Assembly: GCA_023457035.1 (NCBI GenBank)
Contig: JAEWNN010000128.1
Location: 1 to 43,792 of the forward strand
Length of the DNA stretch: 43,792 nucleotides
Source: Verrucomicrobiota bacterium
Lineage (GTDB): Bacteria > Verrucomicrobiota > Verrucomicrobiia > Opitutales > Opitutaceae
Reading direction: 5' to 3'
Below the pieces are notes generated by a model. The model made no database searches, was not told where the DNA came from, and saw only the letters and a list, made by a program, of their open reading frames with translations. Positions 37,266-43,792 of the stretch are shown piece by piece (the stretch's first letter is position 1; the number at the start of each line of letters is the position of its first letter). Both the position numbers and the translations under genes were made by a program.

Positions 37266-37769
37266 ATGGACTGGAGATGCGGCAACTGCGGTAGCGATGA
37301 CATGCGATCGGCCAAACTCGTCTATGAGCTTGGCTCGAGCAGTGTGCGGCTGAACGGGTCGCATGCCGGCGGTATGTCGGGCGTGGCGTTCGGCCCCGGG
37401 GGCCTCTCCGTGGGCACGGCAGGCGGCGGCGGCGCGGTGGAGTTGTCGGGCGAATCCATCTCCGGGCTGGCGCAACGCTGCGCGCCGCCGCGGCAGAAGG
37501 AGGTGTCGCGGAACTTCGGTTGCTTGGTGCTGTTTGTGGTTCCGACCGTCGCCATCGTGTGGCCGCTGTTCCATATCGGTTCTCCGCTGGCTTGGTTCGC
37601 GGCCGGGATCGCGGCGCTCCTGCTGCTGGGCTGGATCGGCATGTGGCGCGATGCCTCTCGCGCGAAGCGATGGAATGCCGAAGTCTGGCCTGTCCTCCAC
37701 CGGGAGTGGGCTGCGCAGTGGGTCTGCATGCGCTGCGGCACGATCAACAACCCGCCCGCGGCGGAATAG
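37266..37769 (+). CDS. Membrane protein with terminal CxxC motifs
   Basis: Unrecognised 167-residue protein. The N-terminus has C5-x2-C8 in MDWRCGNCGSDD, the middle is a glycine-rich loop (residues 35-60), and two adjacent hydrophobic helices (about 84-105 and 107-126) are followed by a basic stretch. The C-terminus has C154-x2-C157 in WVCMRCGTINN. The two CxxC pairs could jointly bind one zinc ion on the cytoplasmic side, bracketing a membrane hairpin. It starts 3 nt after the tandem-finger gene, so the two products may act together. Function unknown. Confidence 0.7.
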   Translation: MDWRCGNCGSDDMRSAKLVYELGSSSVRLNGSHAGGMSGVAFGPGGLSVGTAGGGGAVELSGESISGLAQRCAPPRQKEVSRNFGCLVLFVVPTVAIVWPLFHIGSPLAWFAAGIAALLLLGWIGMWRDASRAKRWNAEVWPVLHREWAAQWVCMRCGTINNPPAAE

Positions 37770-38095
37770 AGCGCAGCCGCCGGTGTAGTCGGGAGGGATT
37801 CGATGAACCGAGACCCCGGCCCCAGCCTGGGGGCCGCAGCACTGGGGGCGACGCGGAAGGAAGTCTCGGAGTCTGGCGCGCGCGGCAGGGCCTGAAGTCG
37901 AGCCCGGGCTTTTCGTTTCTCGTACGGAGAGCAGGAAGATCTGCCTCGGACGGCGGGTTCTTCGGGCCCGCCCGCACCGAGACGCCGCTTCCCCTCGGAC
38001 CGGAGCCTGTCGCGTATTACGTAACAAGCTCCGGAGCAGTGGCGCGGCGTTTGCCCCTTTGCACGGGCGGGGCGGACGCTACGGTGGGTCGCGCA
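37770..38095 (+). promoter_or_regulatory. Candidate cobalamin-riboswitch-like leader before the radical SAM gene
   Basis: A 326-base gene-free leader. Short blocks appear in the order and approximate spacing of cobalamin riboswitches. AGGGATT at 37794-37800 is followed by TGAACC (compare AGGGAA...GGTG..A..TCC). GCACTG at 37839-37844 is 10 nt before GGAAGG at 37855-37860. AAGTCGAG at 37895-37902 resembles the start of the B12 box AGYCAGGAG but lacks its GGAGACC core. A 7-bp hairpin (37817-37823/37830-37836) replaces the expected loop region. The resemblance is suggestive, not proven. A 30-codon frame at 37803 with a Shine-Dalgarno-like GGGAGGG is a competing explanation. Confidence 0.35.
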
Positions 38096-39868
38096 GTGCC
38101 CGACATCGTCCTCGCCACGTTCAACGCCAAGTACATCCACGCCTCGTTCGGGCTGCGCTGCCTGCGCGCCAACCTGGGCGCGCTGCGCGAGCGCTCGGCG
38201 CTGGTCGAGTTCACGATCCAGGAGCGGCCGCTCGATGTGGCCGAGCGTATTCTGGCACTGGAGCCGAAGATCGTGGCGCTCGGGGTGTACGTGTGGAACG
38301 TGGCGCCCACGACCGAGCTGGTGGCCCTGCTCAAGCGGCTGCGGCCGGAGCTGGCCGTCATCCTCGGCGGCCCGGAGGTGAGCCACGAGCCCGAGGTGCA
38401 GGAGAGCGTGCGGCTGGCCGACTGCACGATCTGCGGCGAGGGCGAGCGGGCGCTGCCCGAGATCTGCCGCGCCGTGCTCGCCGGCGGAGCAGTACCGGCG
38501 AAGATCGTGACGGCCGAGCCGCCGGACCTGGCAACCCTCGCGTTGCCCTACGACGAGTACACGGAGGACGACATCGCGCACCGGCTCATCTATGTGGAGG
38601 CGTCGCGCGGGTGCCCGTTCTCCTGCGAGTTCTGCCTGTCGTCGCTCGACGAGACGGTGCGCCCGTATCCGCTGGATCCGTTCCTGGCGGCGATGGAGCG
38701 ACTGCTCGTGCGCGGCGTGCGGCACTTCAAGTTCGTCGACCGCACCTTCAATCTCCACCTGCCGACGGCGCGGCGCATCCTCGGGTTCTTCCTCGCGCGC
38801 ATGGCGGAGGCACCGACGGGGGGCGGAACCGGTCCGGTTCCGATCGGTGCGGAAACCGCGCCGCTACGGGAGGCGCCGACCGACGAGCCGCGGGCGTCAT
38901 CCGGGGGCGCCGGCACGGCGGCCGGCGCACCACCCACCGTCGACCGTCCACCGTCGACCGCCCACCGGTACCCCGGGCTCTTCCTGCACTTCGAGATGGT
39001 CCCGGACCGCCTGCCGCCGGAGCTGCGCGAGCTGCTGGCGCGGTTCCCGGCGGGGGCGTTGCAGCTCGAGGTCGGCATCCAGAGTTTCGATCCGGCGGTG
39101 ACGGCGGCGATCAGCCGCCGGCAGGACCTCGCGCGGCTGGAGGACAACTTCCGCTTCCTGCGCGAGCACACCGCCGCGCATGTGCATGCCGATCTCATCA
39201 TCGGACTGCCCGGCGAGACGGTGGCGGGGTTCGCGGTGGGCTTCGACCGGCTGGTCGCGCTCGGGCCGCAGGAGATCCAGGTCGGACTGCTCAAACGGCT
39301 GCGCGGCGCGCCGATCGCGCGGCACGACGCCGCTGAGGCGATGCTCTACTCCCCGGCGCCGCCGTACGAGATCCTGCGCAACCGCCTGATCGATTTTCCC
39401 ACGATGCAGCGGCTGCGGCGGTTCGCGCGCTACTGGGACCTGGTCGGCAACAGTGGCAACTTCGTGGAGACGCTGCCGCTGTTCTGGCGCGGCGCGCCCT
39501 CGGCGGGCGCCCGCGGCGTGGCGGAGAGCCTTGGCTTCGCGCCCAAGGACTCCGCTGGTGCGGAGTCCTCGCCGTTCGCGGAGTTCCTGCACTTCTGCGA
39601 CTGGTTCCATGCGCACGAGGGGCGGCATCACGCGCTGGCGCTCAGCCGCACGATGGCGCGGGCCTTCGAGTTTCTTGTCGCGGAGCGCGGTTTGGCGGAG
39701 GCCGAGGTGGCCGCGGCGCTGTTCCGCGACTGCCGGCGCATCGGCTATCTGGAGGTGCCGGCGGCGGTGCGGCCGCATGTGGCGAAGGAGGCGCTGGCCG
39801 AGCTCGCCGCCCGGCGCGGTGCGCCGACGCGCAACACGAAGCGTCAGGAGCGGCACCGCGGGGAATAG
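38096..39868 (+). CDS. Cobalamin-binding-type radical SAM protein (DUF4080)
   Basis: The 590-residue product has an N-terminal cobalamin-binding-like domain (about 1-140; LGVYVWNVAPTTEL and LGGPEVSHEPEV). The radical SAM motif C173-x3-C177-x2-C180 (GCPFSCEFC) ligates the 4Fe-4S cluster that cleaves S-adenosylmethionine. The sequence after it matches the DUF4080 group. Residues about 239-291 are a low-complexity Gly/Pro/Thr-rich insertion not expected in the TIM-barrel core. The GTG start at 38096 follows GGTGGG by 8 nt. The substrate is unknown. The gene has no downstream partner; the SEC-C gene is convergent. Confidence 0.85.
   Translation: MPDIVLATFNAKYIHASFGLRCLRANLGALRERSALVEFTIQERPLDVAERILALEPKIVALGVYVWNVAPTTELVALLKRLRPELAVILGGPEVSHEPEVQESVRLADCTICGEGERALPEICRAVLAGGAVPAKIVTAEPPDLATLALPYDEYTEDDIAHRLIYVEASRGCPFSCEFCLSSLDETVRPYPLDPFLAAMERLLVRGVRHFKFVDRTFNLHLPTARRILGFFLARMAEAPTGGGTGPVPIGAETAPLREAPTDEPRASSGGAGTAAGAPPTVDRPPSTAHRYPGLFLHFEMVPDRLPPELRELLARFPAGALQLEVGIQSFDPAVTAAISRRQDLARLEDNFRFLREHTAAHVHADLIIGLPGETVAGFAVGFDRLVALGPQEIQVGLLKRLRGAPIARHDAAEAMLYSPAPPYEILRNRLIDFPTMQRLRRFARYWDLVGNSGNFVETLPLFWRGAPSAGARGVAESLGFAPKDSAGAESSPFAEFLHFCDWFHAHEGRHHALALSRTMARAFEFLVAERGLAEAEVAAALFRDCRRIGYLEVPAAVRPHVAKEALAELAARRGAPTRNTKRQERHRGE
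38934..38967 (+). repeat. 14-bp tandem repeat inside the radical SAM gene
   Basis: CCACCGTCGACCGT at 38934-38947 recurs at 38948-38961 with one change, then CCACCG follows. It lies within the low-complexity insertion, suggesting a short minisatellite that expanded in frame. Confidence 0.7.
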
Positions 39869-39911
39869 CGGTGGCGGTCGAGGGCGGCCGCGGCGGGCCG
39901 GAGGCGGGCGC

Positions 39912-39939
39912 AAAAAAGCCCCGGCGGGAAAGCCGGGGC
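39912..39939 (-). terminator. Rho-independent terminator of the SEC-C gene
   Basis: GCCCCGGC (39918-39925) pairs perfectly with GCCGGGGC (39932-39939) across a 6-nt loop. On the minus strand a run of six T residues follows (plus-strand A tract 39912-39917). It is 18 nt after the minus-strand stop at 39957. Confidence 0.88.
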
Positions 39940-39956
39940 GCGGGGCGCGGATCAGC

Positions 39957-40706
39957 TCAGGCCTTGGGCGCCTCGGGCGCCGGCTCCGGTGCGGCGGCCG
40001 GCGGCTGGGCGCTGCCGCAGCAGTGCTTGTACTTGCGCCCGCTGCCGCAGGGGCAGAGGTCGTTGCGGCCGATCTTGAGCGGCAGCGGCATGGCGCTGCC
40101 GGCCGGGGCGGCGGGCTTCTTGGGCTGGCGGGCGAGCCAGAACCGGTGCAACTCGAGCACGCAGGTCGTGATCACCTGCGCGGGCGGGCCGTCCTCGGGG
40201 GAGAGTTTGCCGAGGATCTGTGCGTGGATCTCCTTCTCGGGCTCGAGATAGGCGCGGATGAGGGCGAGGAAGGGGTCGGCCTCGGAGCCGAGCACGGGTT
40301 TCCACGCCTCGTTGTCGAGCTTCACGCCGGCGAGGAATCCGAAACACCAGTCGCTGACGATCTCGGTGGCCTTCTCCCCCTCGTGGCGGGTGTAGGTGAG
40401 CGGAGCGAAGCGCGGGGGCTGGCCGGCGAGCAGCAGCGCGATGGTGTTGAGGTGGCGTACCAGCAGCGAGGCGACGCGCTCGGCATGCTGGGCGGACGGC
40501 CAGCGCGGCTGCCCCTGGCCCCAGATGTAGTTCATCCACACGTTCGGCGGGATGGGGCGTGGCCCGATGATGATCGAGGTGAGCAGGCCGTTGACCGCGG
40601 AGATCCGCATGGTGGTCGGCGGCACCAGCGGCGACTCGAGGAAGCCGGCGAGCTCGTAGAGCTCCTGTTCGGAGAGGGGTTGGTAGTTGTCGGCGTGGCG
40701 GGACAT
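39957..40706 (-). CDS. YecA/UPF0149-like protein with C-terminal SEC-C zinc motif
   Basis: The 249-residue product begins MSRHADNYQPLSEQEL. An alpha-helical UPF0149/YecA-like region follows, with AVNGLLTSIIIGP and WCFGFLAGVKLDNEAW as the typical segments. Near the C-terminus is the SEC-C motif DLCPCGSGRKYKHCC, which binds zinc in SecA-type proteins and ribosome- or SecA-associated factors. A Pro/Ala-rich tail ends it. A link to protein export is possible by analogy only. The ATG at 40706 is chosen because the upstream in-frame sequence is arginine/proline-rich and overlaps the regulator gene antisense region. Confidence 0.88.
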   Translation of the reverse strand: MSRHADNYQPLSEQELYELAGFLESPLVPPTTMRISAVNGLLTSIIIGPRPIPPNVWMNYIWGQGQPRWPSAQHAERVASLLVRHLNTIALLLAGQPPRFAPLTYTRHEGEKATEIVSDWCFGFLAGVKLDNEAWKPVLGSEADPFLALIRAYLEPEKEIHAQILGKLSPEDGPPAQVITTCVLELHRFWLARQPKKPAAPAGSAMPLPLKIGRNDLCPCGSGRKYKHCCGSAQPPAAAPEPAPEAPKA

Positions 40707-40740
40707 GGCGGGTCGGTCGTGGGGTGAGGCCGGCAAGCAA

Positions 40741-40837
40741 GGGTGCCGCCGTGGCGGAGTGCAACAAAAGACCTCGGCCGACGGCGGCGGCACCCGCGAA
40801 GCGGAACGCCCGCCCGGGAGACCGGAGCGGGCGGGCG
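40741..40837. repeat. Two hairpins between the AraC-type and SEC-C genes
   Basis: An 11-bp inverted repeat (40741-40751 and 40785-40795) is followed by a 10-bp perfect one (40807-40816 and 40828-40837, CGCCCGCCCG). The second lies 31 nt after the minus-strand end of the AraC-type gene and is a likely terminator; the first may be a second terminator or a leader structure of the SEC-C gene. Confidence 0.55.
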
Positions 40838-40867
40838 GGGACTGGCGGGCGGCCCGGCGCGGGCCCC

Positions 40868-41731
40868 TCACTCCAGCGGTACCCAGATTTCGGTGCGCAG
40901 GTCGGCCGGCGCGGCGGTGTCGGGCGAGTTGAGGTAGAGCTCGAAGCCGGGCTCGTCGCGGAGGCGTTCCCCGCTGCGCGGCAGCCAGGCGCCGAAGATC
41001 GCGTCGTAGGTGGCGAGGAGGTTCTCGTGCGGGCCGCAGTGGAGGAACTTGGCGTAGCGGCCGCCGGGGATGGTCTGCACGCCGACCTCGCCGTCGGGGG
41101 CGAGGGGCCGCTCGAGGCTGATGCAGGCGTCGTAGCGCAGCTGTTCGGCGGCGGTGATCTTCGGGTCGTCGCGGCTGATGCCGAGATAGGCGGTGCGGGG
41201 GCCGAGTAGGCCGCGCGGGCCGGCGAAGCCGCAGAGCGTGGCCCACGCGGCGCCGACGCCGGCGTAGGGGCCGGTGTGGCGGACGTAGGCGACCGGGGTC
41301 GCGGAGCGGGTGAGGATTTCGGGTGTGGTCATGGTGGCGTTCATCTCGCGGAAACGCGCCGTGCGCACCTGCAGCTCGAGGCGGTGTTCGCGGCGACATT
41401 GGGTTGGGGAGACGCCGAACCGTTGCTCGAAGGCCCGCGCGAAGGCCGCCGCGCTCTCGTAGCCCGCGTCGAGCGCGATCTCGAGCACGCTGCGGGTGGA
41501 GGTTTGCAGCTGGACGACGGCGGTCTCGAGCCGCACCCGCTGCACATGCTGCCCGAGCGGTTCGCCGACCATCGCCCGGAAGATCCGGTGGAAATGGCAC
41601 GGCGAGAGGCAGGCGACGGCCGCGAGCCGGTCGAGCGTGAGCTCCTCGCCGCGGTGGCGGGCGATGTGGAGCAGGACACGGTTCAGCCGTTCGTGGTAGT
41701 CGTGCAGGGTGGTGGCGCGGTTCGGTGTCAT
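40868..41731 (-). CDS. AraC-family regulator with GyrI-like ligand domain
   Basis: The 287-residue product has two AraC-type helix-turn-helix motifs at about residues 12-112 (RLAAVACLSPCHFHRIFRAM and ALDAGYESAAAFARAFEQRF). A GyrI-like ligand-binding domain follows (about 130-287; PVAYVRHTGPYAGVG, QTIPGGRYAKFLHCG). This combination, as in Rob- and SbmC-like proteins, often senses small hydrophobic or cationic compounds. It is divergent from the GH43 gene and may control it, but the target is not shown. The start is the ATG at 41731 with no Shine-Dalgarno site. Confidence 0.92.
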   Translation of the reverse strand: MTPNRATTLHDYHERLNRVLLHIARHRGEELTLDRLAAVACLSPCHFHRIFRAMVGEPLGQHVQRVRLETAVVQLQTSTRSVLEIALDAGYESAAAFARAFEQRFGVSPTQCRREHRLELQVRTARFREMNATMTTPEILTRSATPVAYVRHTGPYAGVGAAWATLCGFAGPRGLLGPRTAYLGISRDDPKITAAEQLRYDACISLERPLAPDGEVGVQTIPGGRYAKFLHCGPHENLLATYDAIFGAWLPRSGERLRDEPGFELYLNSPDTAAPADLRTEIWVPLE

Positions 41732-41817
41732 GGACGCGGCGATGATGCCAGAGGCGGGCGGCGGTTTGCTTTGCGGTTCTTGCGGATTTGGCGGCGGCGG
41801 GCGCGGCGCGGGCTCAA

Positions 41818-41829
41818 TTGTTAGCGCAA
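41818..41829. promoter_or_regulatory. LacI-like half-operator in front of the GH43 gene
   Basis: TTGTTAGCGCAA at 41818-41829 resembles one half of the TTGTTAGCGCTAACAA palindromes bound by LacI-family sugar regulators; the right half is degenerate. It lies 91 nt before the GH43 start. Confidence 0.35.
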
Positions 41830-41920
41830 GCCGAGGGTCGGATCGCTCGGCGGATGGGGCAAGTTTGGCGTCTCCAATCCGGCGGGGACCGCCGTGGTCT
41901 CCCCATCAACCCCTCCCGTC

Positions 41921-42883
41921 ATGAGCAGCCGCCAACCTCTCGTTTCCCATATCTATACCGCCGATCCTTCGGCCCATGTGTTTGAGGGCCGGATGTACAT
42001 CTACCCCTCGCACGACCTCGACCTCGAGGTGGAGGAGAACGACAACGGCGACCAGTACCAGATGACGGACTACCACGTCCTCTCGCAGGACCGGCCGGGC
42101 GGCCCGACGACCGACCACGGCGAGGCGCTGCATCTGCGCCAGGTGCCGTGGGCCTCGCGCCAGATGTGGGCGCCGGACGCGGCGTTCAAGGACGGCAAGT
42201 ACTACCTCTATTTCCCCGCGCGCGACAAGGACGGCATCTTCCGCATCGGCGTGGCGGTGGGCACGCGCCCCGAGGGCCCGTTCGTGCCGGAGCCGGAGCC
42301 GATCAAGGGCAGCTTCAGCATCGACCCGTGCGTCTTCCGCGACGACGACGGCCAGTTCTACATGTATTTCGGCGGCCTGTGGGGCGGGCAGCTCCAGTGC
42401 TGGCCGACCGGCCGCTTCTTGGCCGACGCGAAGACCCCGCCGGAGGAGACCCCGGCGCTGTGCCCGAAGGTCGCCAAGCTCACGCCCGACATGCTCCAGT
42501 TCGCCACCACACCGGCCGACGCCGTGATCGTGGACCAGGCCGGGGTGCCGCTCAAGGCGGGCAACAACTCCGCCCGCTACTTCGAGGGGCCGTGGATGCA
42601 CAAGTACAACGGCACCTACTACCTCTCGTACTCCACCGGCGACACCCACCTGCTCTGCTACGCGACCGCGAAGAGCCCGCTGGGGCCGTTCACCTTCCGC
42701 GGCTCGTTCCTGCCGCCCGTGCTGGGCTGGACCACGCACCACTCGATCGTCGAGTTCCAGGGCAAGTGGTTCCTCTACTACCACGATTCCACCCTCTCCG
42801 GCGGCGTGAGCCACCGGCGGTGCGTGAAGGTGCAGGAGCTCTTCTACGAGGCCGACGGTTCGATCCGGCCGATGGTGCCCTGA
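41921..42883 (+). CDS. Glycoside hydrolase family 43 protein
   Basis: Five-bladed beta-propeller glycosidase of 320 residues; GH43 enzymes act on arabinose- or xylose-containing oligosaccharides. The catalytic residues fit the family: base D15 in YTADPSAHVF, pKa-modulating D135 in SIDPCVFRDDD and acid E222 in ARYFEGPWMHK. No signal peptide is present, so it should be cytoplasmic and work on imported oligosaccharides. The ATG at 41921 is chosen; one nine residues upstream is possible. The leader is pyrimidine-rich, with no Shine-Dalgarno site. A perfect terminator follows. Confidence 0.92.
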   Translation: MSSRQPLVSHIYTADPSAHVFEGRMYIYPSHDLDLEVEENDNGDQYQMTDYHVLSQDRPGGPTTDHGEALHLRQVPWASRQMWAPDAAFKDGKYYLYFPARDKDGIFRIGVAVGTRPEGPFVPEPEPIKGSFSIDPCVFRDDDGQFYMYFGGLWGGQLQCWPTGRFLADAKTPPEETPALCPKVAKLTPDMLQFATTPADAVIVDQAGVPLKAGNNSARYFEGPWMHKYNGTYYLSYSTGDTHLLCYATAKSPLGPFTFRGSFLPPVLGWTTHHSIVEFQGKWFLYYHDSTLSGGVSHRRCVKVQELFYEADGSIRPMVP

Positions 42884-42913
42884 GCCCGCGTCCCGGCCGC
42901 TGCTTCTTTCCTG

Positions 42914-42943
42914 GCCACCGGTTTCTGACCGGTGGCTTTTTCT
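42914..42943 (+). terminator. Rho-independent terminator after the GH43 gene
   Basis: GCCACCGGT (42914-42922) pairs perfectly with ACCGGTGGC (42928-42936) across a 5-nt loop, followed by TTTTTCTT. It is 31 nt after the stop codon. Confidence 0.93.
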
Positions 42944-43004
42944 TGGGCGGGCGTGGCTCGGCGCAGCCGGATTGGTGCGGGCCTCCGCCGCGATCCCCGC
43001 AGAC

Positions 43005-43137
43005 GACAGAACGAAGGGAACCAAGGGATACCGGACGGAGGGCGAGTTCGGCCCGGACAACTTCGGAGCTTCGTTCGCTTGCCGAGGGCAGGCGGTTCAG
43101 CCGCCCAACTCCTTCGTTCGCTTCGTTACCTTCTGTC
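43005..43137. repeat. Repeat-like intergenic element with inverted arms
   Basis: The left arm (43005-43027, GACAGAACGAAGG followed by GAACC) and the right arm (43111-43137, complement reading ACAGAAGGTAACGAAG) share related ACAGAA/GAACGAAGG words in inverse orientation. Between them lie a 5-bp hairpin with GGCGG/CCGCC arms (43091-43105) and a further GCGAACGAAG word. Composition and arrangement resemble REP- or MITE-like dispersed elements. Only one copy is in this window, so the call rests on internal symmetry. Confidence 0.4.
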
Positions 43138-43159
43138 GCCTCCGGCCGCGCTTTCCGCT

Positions 43160-43456
43160 TCACGCGAAATCCGGCCAGGCGTGCTCGAGGTGTTTGAGCA
43201 CGGTGTCGACATCGCCCCCGGTGGCGAAGGCGGCGTTGCGAGCGATCGAATACAACGTCTCGGTCGAGTGCCCGTCCTTGCAGGCGACGGCCATGGCCTC
43301 GAACGGCTTGAGGAGCCGGTGGCGGTCGTGGCACTCGCGCGCGAGCTCGAGCGCCCGGTCCAGCGCCCGCTGGGTCGCGGGATCGTGCACGGCGGGGACC
43401 TCACCGGAGCCGAGGCTGCGGTGCCAGGCGTCGTGTTTGTGGTCGCGTGTGCTCAT
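43160..43456 (-). CDS. Small protein of unknown function
   Basis: The 98-residue product begins MSTRDHKHDAWHRSL. It is alpha-helical in appearance, with charged residues throughout and no cysteine cluster: two cysteines, in ARECHDRHR and AVACKDGHS. No signal peptide, membrane span or family is recognised. The ATG at 43456 is preferred over one five residues upstream (43471). It lies downstream of, and on the same strand as, the truncated Glu-Pro repeat gene, 63 nt away. Confidence 0.6.
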   Translation of the reverse strand: MSTRDHKHDAWHRSLGSGEVPAVHDPATQRALDRALELARECHDRHRLLKPFEAMAVACKDGHSTETLYSIARNAAFATGGDVDTVLKHLEHAWPDFA

Positions 43457-43519
43457 TCCTCGCTCTGGCATCGGGTGGCCGGCGGCAAACTGAAGCCGGC
43501 CGGCGCGCGGTCGAGGGGC

Positions 43520-43792
43520 TCAGAAGCGCCGCTGGTAGAGGGCGCCACGGAAGTCGCGGAAGGTGAGGGTGCCCTCCGCGAAACTGACGAACGTGATGCC
43601 CAACTCGTCGTTGATCACATCGCCCGCGTTGTAGACCTTGGCGCCGAGCATCAGGGTGCCGCCCCGGCTGTTCATACGGGCGCCCGAGATCGTCAGGGCG
43701 CCGATGGCGCTGGCGACGGTCGGGTCCTGCGGCACGGGCGGCGGCGCCTCCGGCTCCGGCTCCGGTTCGGGCTCGGGCTCGGGTTCCGGCTC
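43520..43792 (-). CDS. C-terminal part of a protein with Glu-Pro repeat linker (GspB/PulC-like tail); 5' end outside window
   Basis: The frame runs off the window edge at 43792 and ends at 43520. The first visible codons encode an alternating Glu-Pro run of about 15 residues (EPEPEP...), typical of a rigid periplasmic linker. It ends in a small domain with ALTISGARMNSRGG, VYNAGDVINDELGITFV and FRDFRGALYQRRF. This resembles the C-terminal domain of type II secretion GspB/PulC-like proteins, but the evidence is limited. The upstream portion, probably with a membrane anchor, is outside. An internal GTG at 43735 is not a real start. Confidence 0.6.
   Translation of the reverse strand, partial: EPEPEPEPEPEPEPEAPPPVPQDPTVASAIGALTISGARMNSRGGTLMLGAKVYNAGDVINDELGITFVSFAEGTLTFRDFRGALYQRRF

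Noticed and set aside
37803..37895. A 30-codon leader peptide gene (ATG after GGGAGGG)
   Set aside because: It has good start context, but the sequence has no hydrophobic or regulatory-peptide character and lies within the structured leader. Kept only as an alternative to the riboswitch idea.

Overview
The window is high-GC bacterial DNA with densely packed genes on both strands. It most resembles a Verrucomicrobiota chromosome, probably of the Opitutaceae type. That placement rests on gene content and protein style (DUF4412, DUF4080 radical SAM, a GH43 enzyme behind a LacI-like operator, many genes without a Shine-Dalgarno site) and could not be tested by a search. I see no rRNA, tRNA, insertion sequence, prophage or CRISPR array. 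Most of the window is core or housekeeping DNA with a few accessory islands.

Layout. 1-3.1 kb: mnmE-mnmG, the tRNA wobble-uridine modification pair, with mnmG cut by the window edge. 3.2-8 kb: a secreted protein, a membrane protein, a nitroreductase facing recA across a strong hairpin, and an ArsB/SLC13-type permease. 8-11.8 kb: a soluble sensorless histidine kinase, a transglutaminase-like/TPR protein, a nucleotide-sugar epimerase and a glutaredoxin. 12-18.3 kb: gltB-gltD, the NADPH glutamate synthase, behind a leader with a LacI-like palindrome. 18.4-22.8 kb: a small candidate gene, a lone response regulator, a membrane protein, dnaN, pssA and an orphan RelE-like protein. 23-25.1 kb: an NfeD-like/flotillin membrane-microdomain operon. 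25.4-29 kb: small enzymes, including exonuclease III and a stand-alone CinA/PncC amidase. 29.1-32 kb: a five-PAS SpoIIE-type phosphatase. 32-33 kb: a RES/Xre NAD-degrading toxin-antitoxin operon. 33-36.6 kb: a YkgJ cysteine-cluster protein, a DUF4412 secreted protein, a DEVD-box RNA helicase and a DUF1643 protein.

36.6-39.9 kb is the least understood part. One gene carries a duplicated zinc-finger-like unit with identical CxxC-x18-CxxH spacing. A 3-nt gap separates it from a membrane protein that has a CxxC pair at each end. Next comes a 326-bp leader that weakly resembles a cobalamin riboswitch, and then a cobalamin-binding-type radical SAM enzyme with a low-complexity insertion in its core. 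39.9-43.8 kb: a SEC-C/YecA-type protein, an AraC/GyrI regulator divergent from a cytoplasmic GH43 glycosidase, a repeat-like intergenic segment, a small unknown gene and the C-terminal part of a protein with a Glu-Pro repeat linker that resembles secretion-system GspB/PulC tails.

No clear-cut new defence or mobile system was found. The strongest leads are the zinc-finger pair with its structured leader, the nested palindromes before the toxin-antitoxin operon, the LacI-like sites, the small Cys/His/Asp gene after gltD, and the repeat-like intergenic elements.
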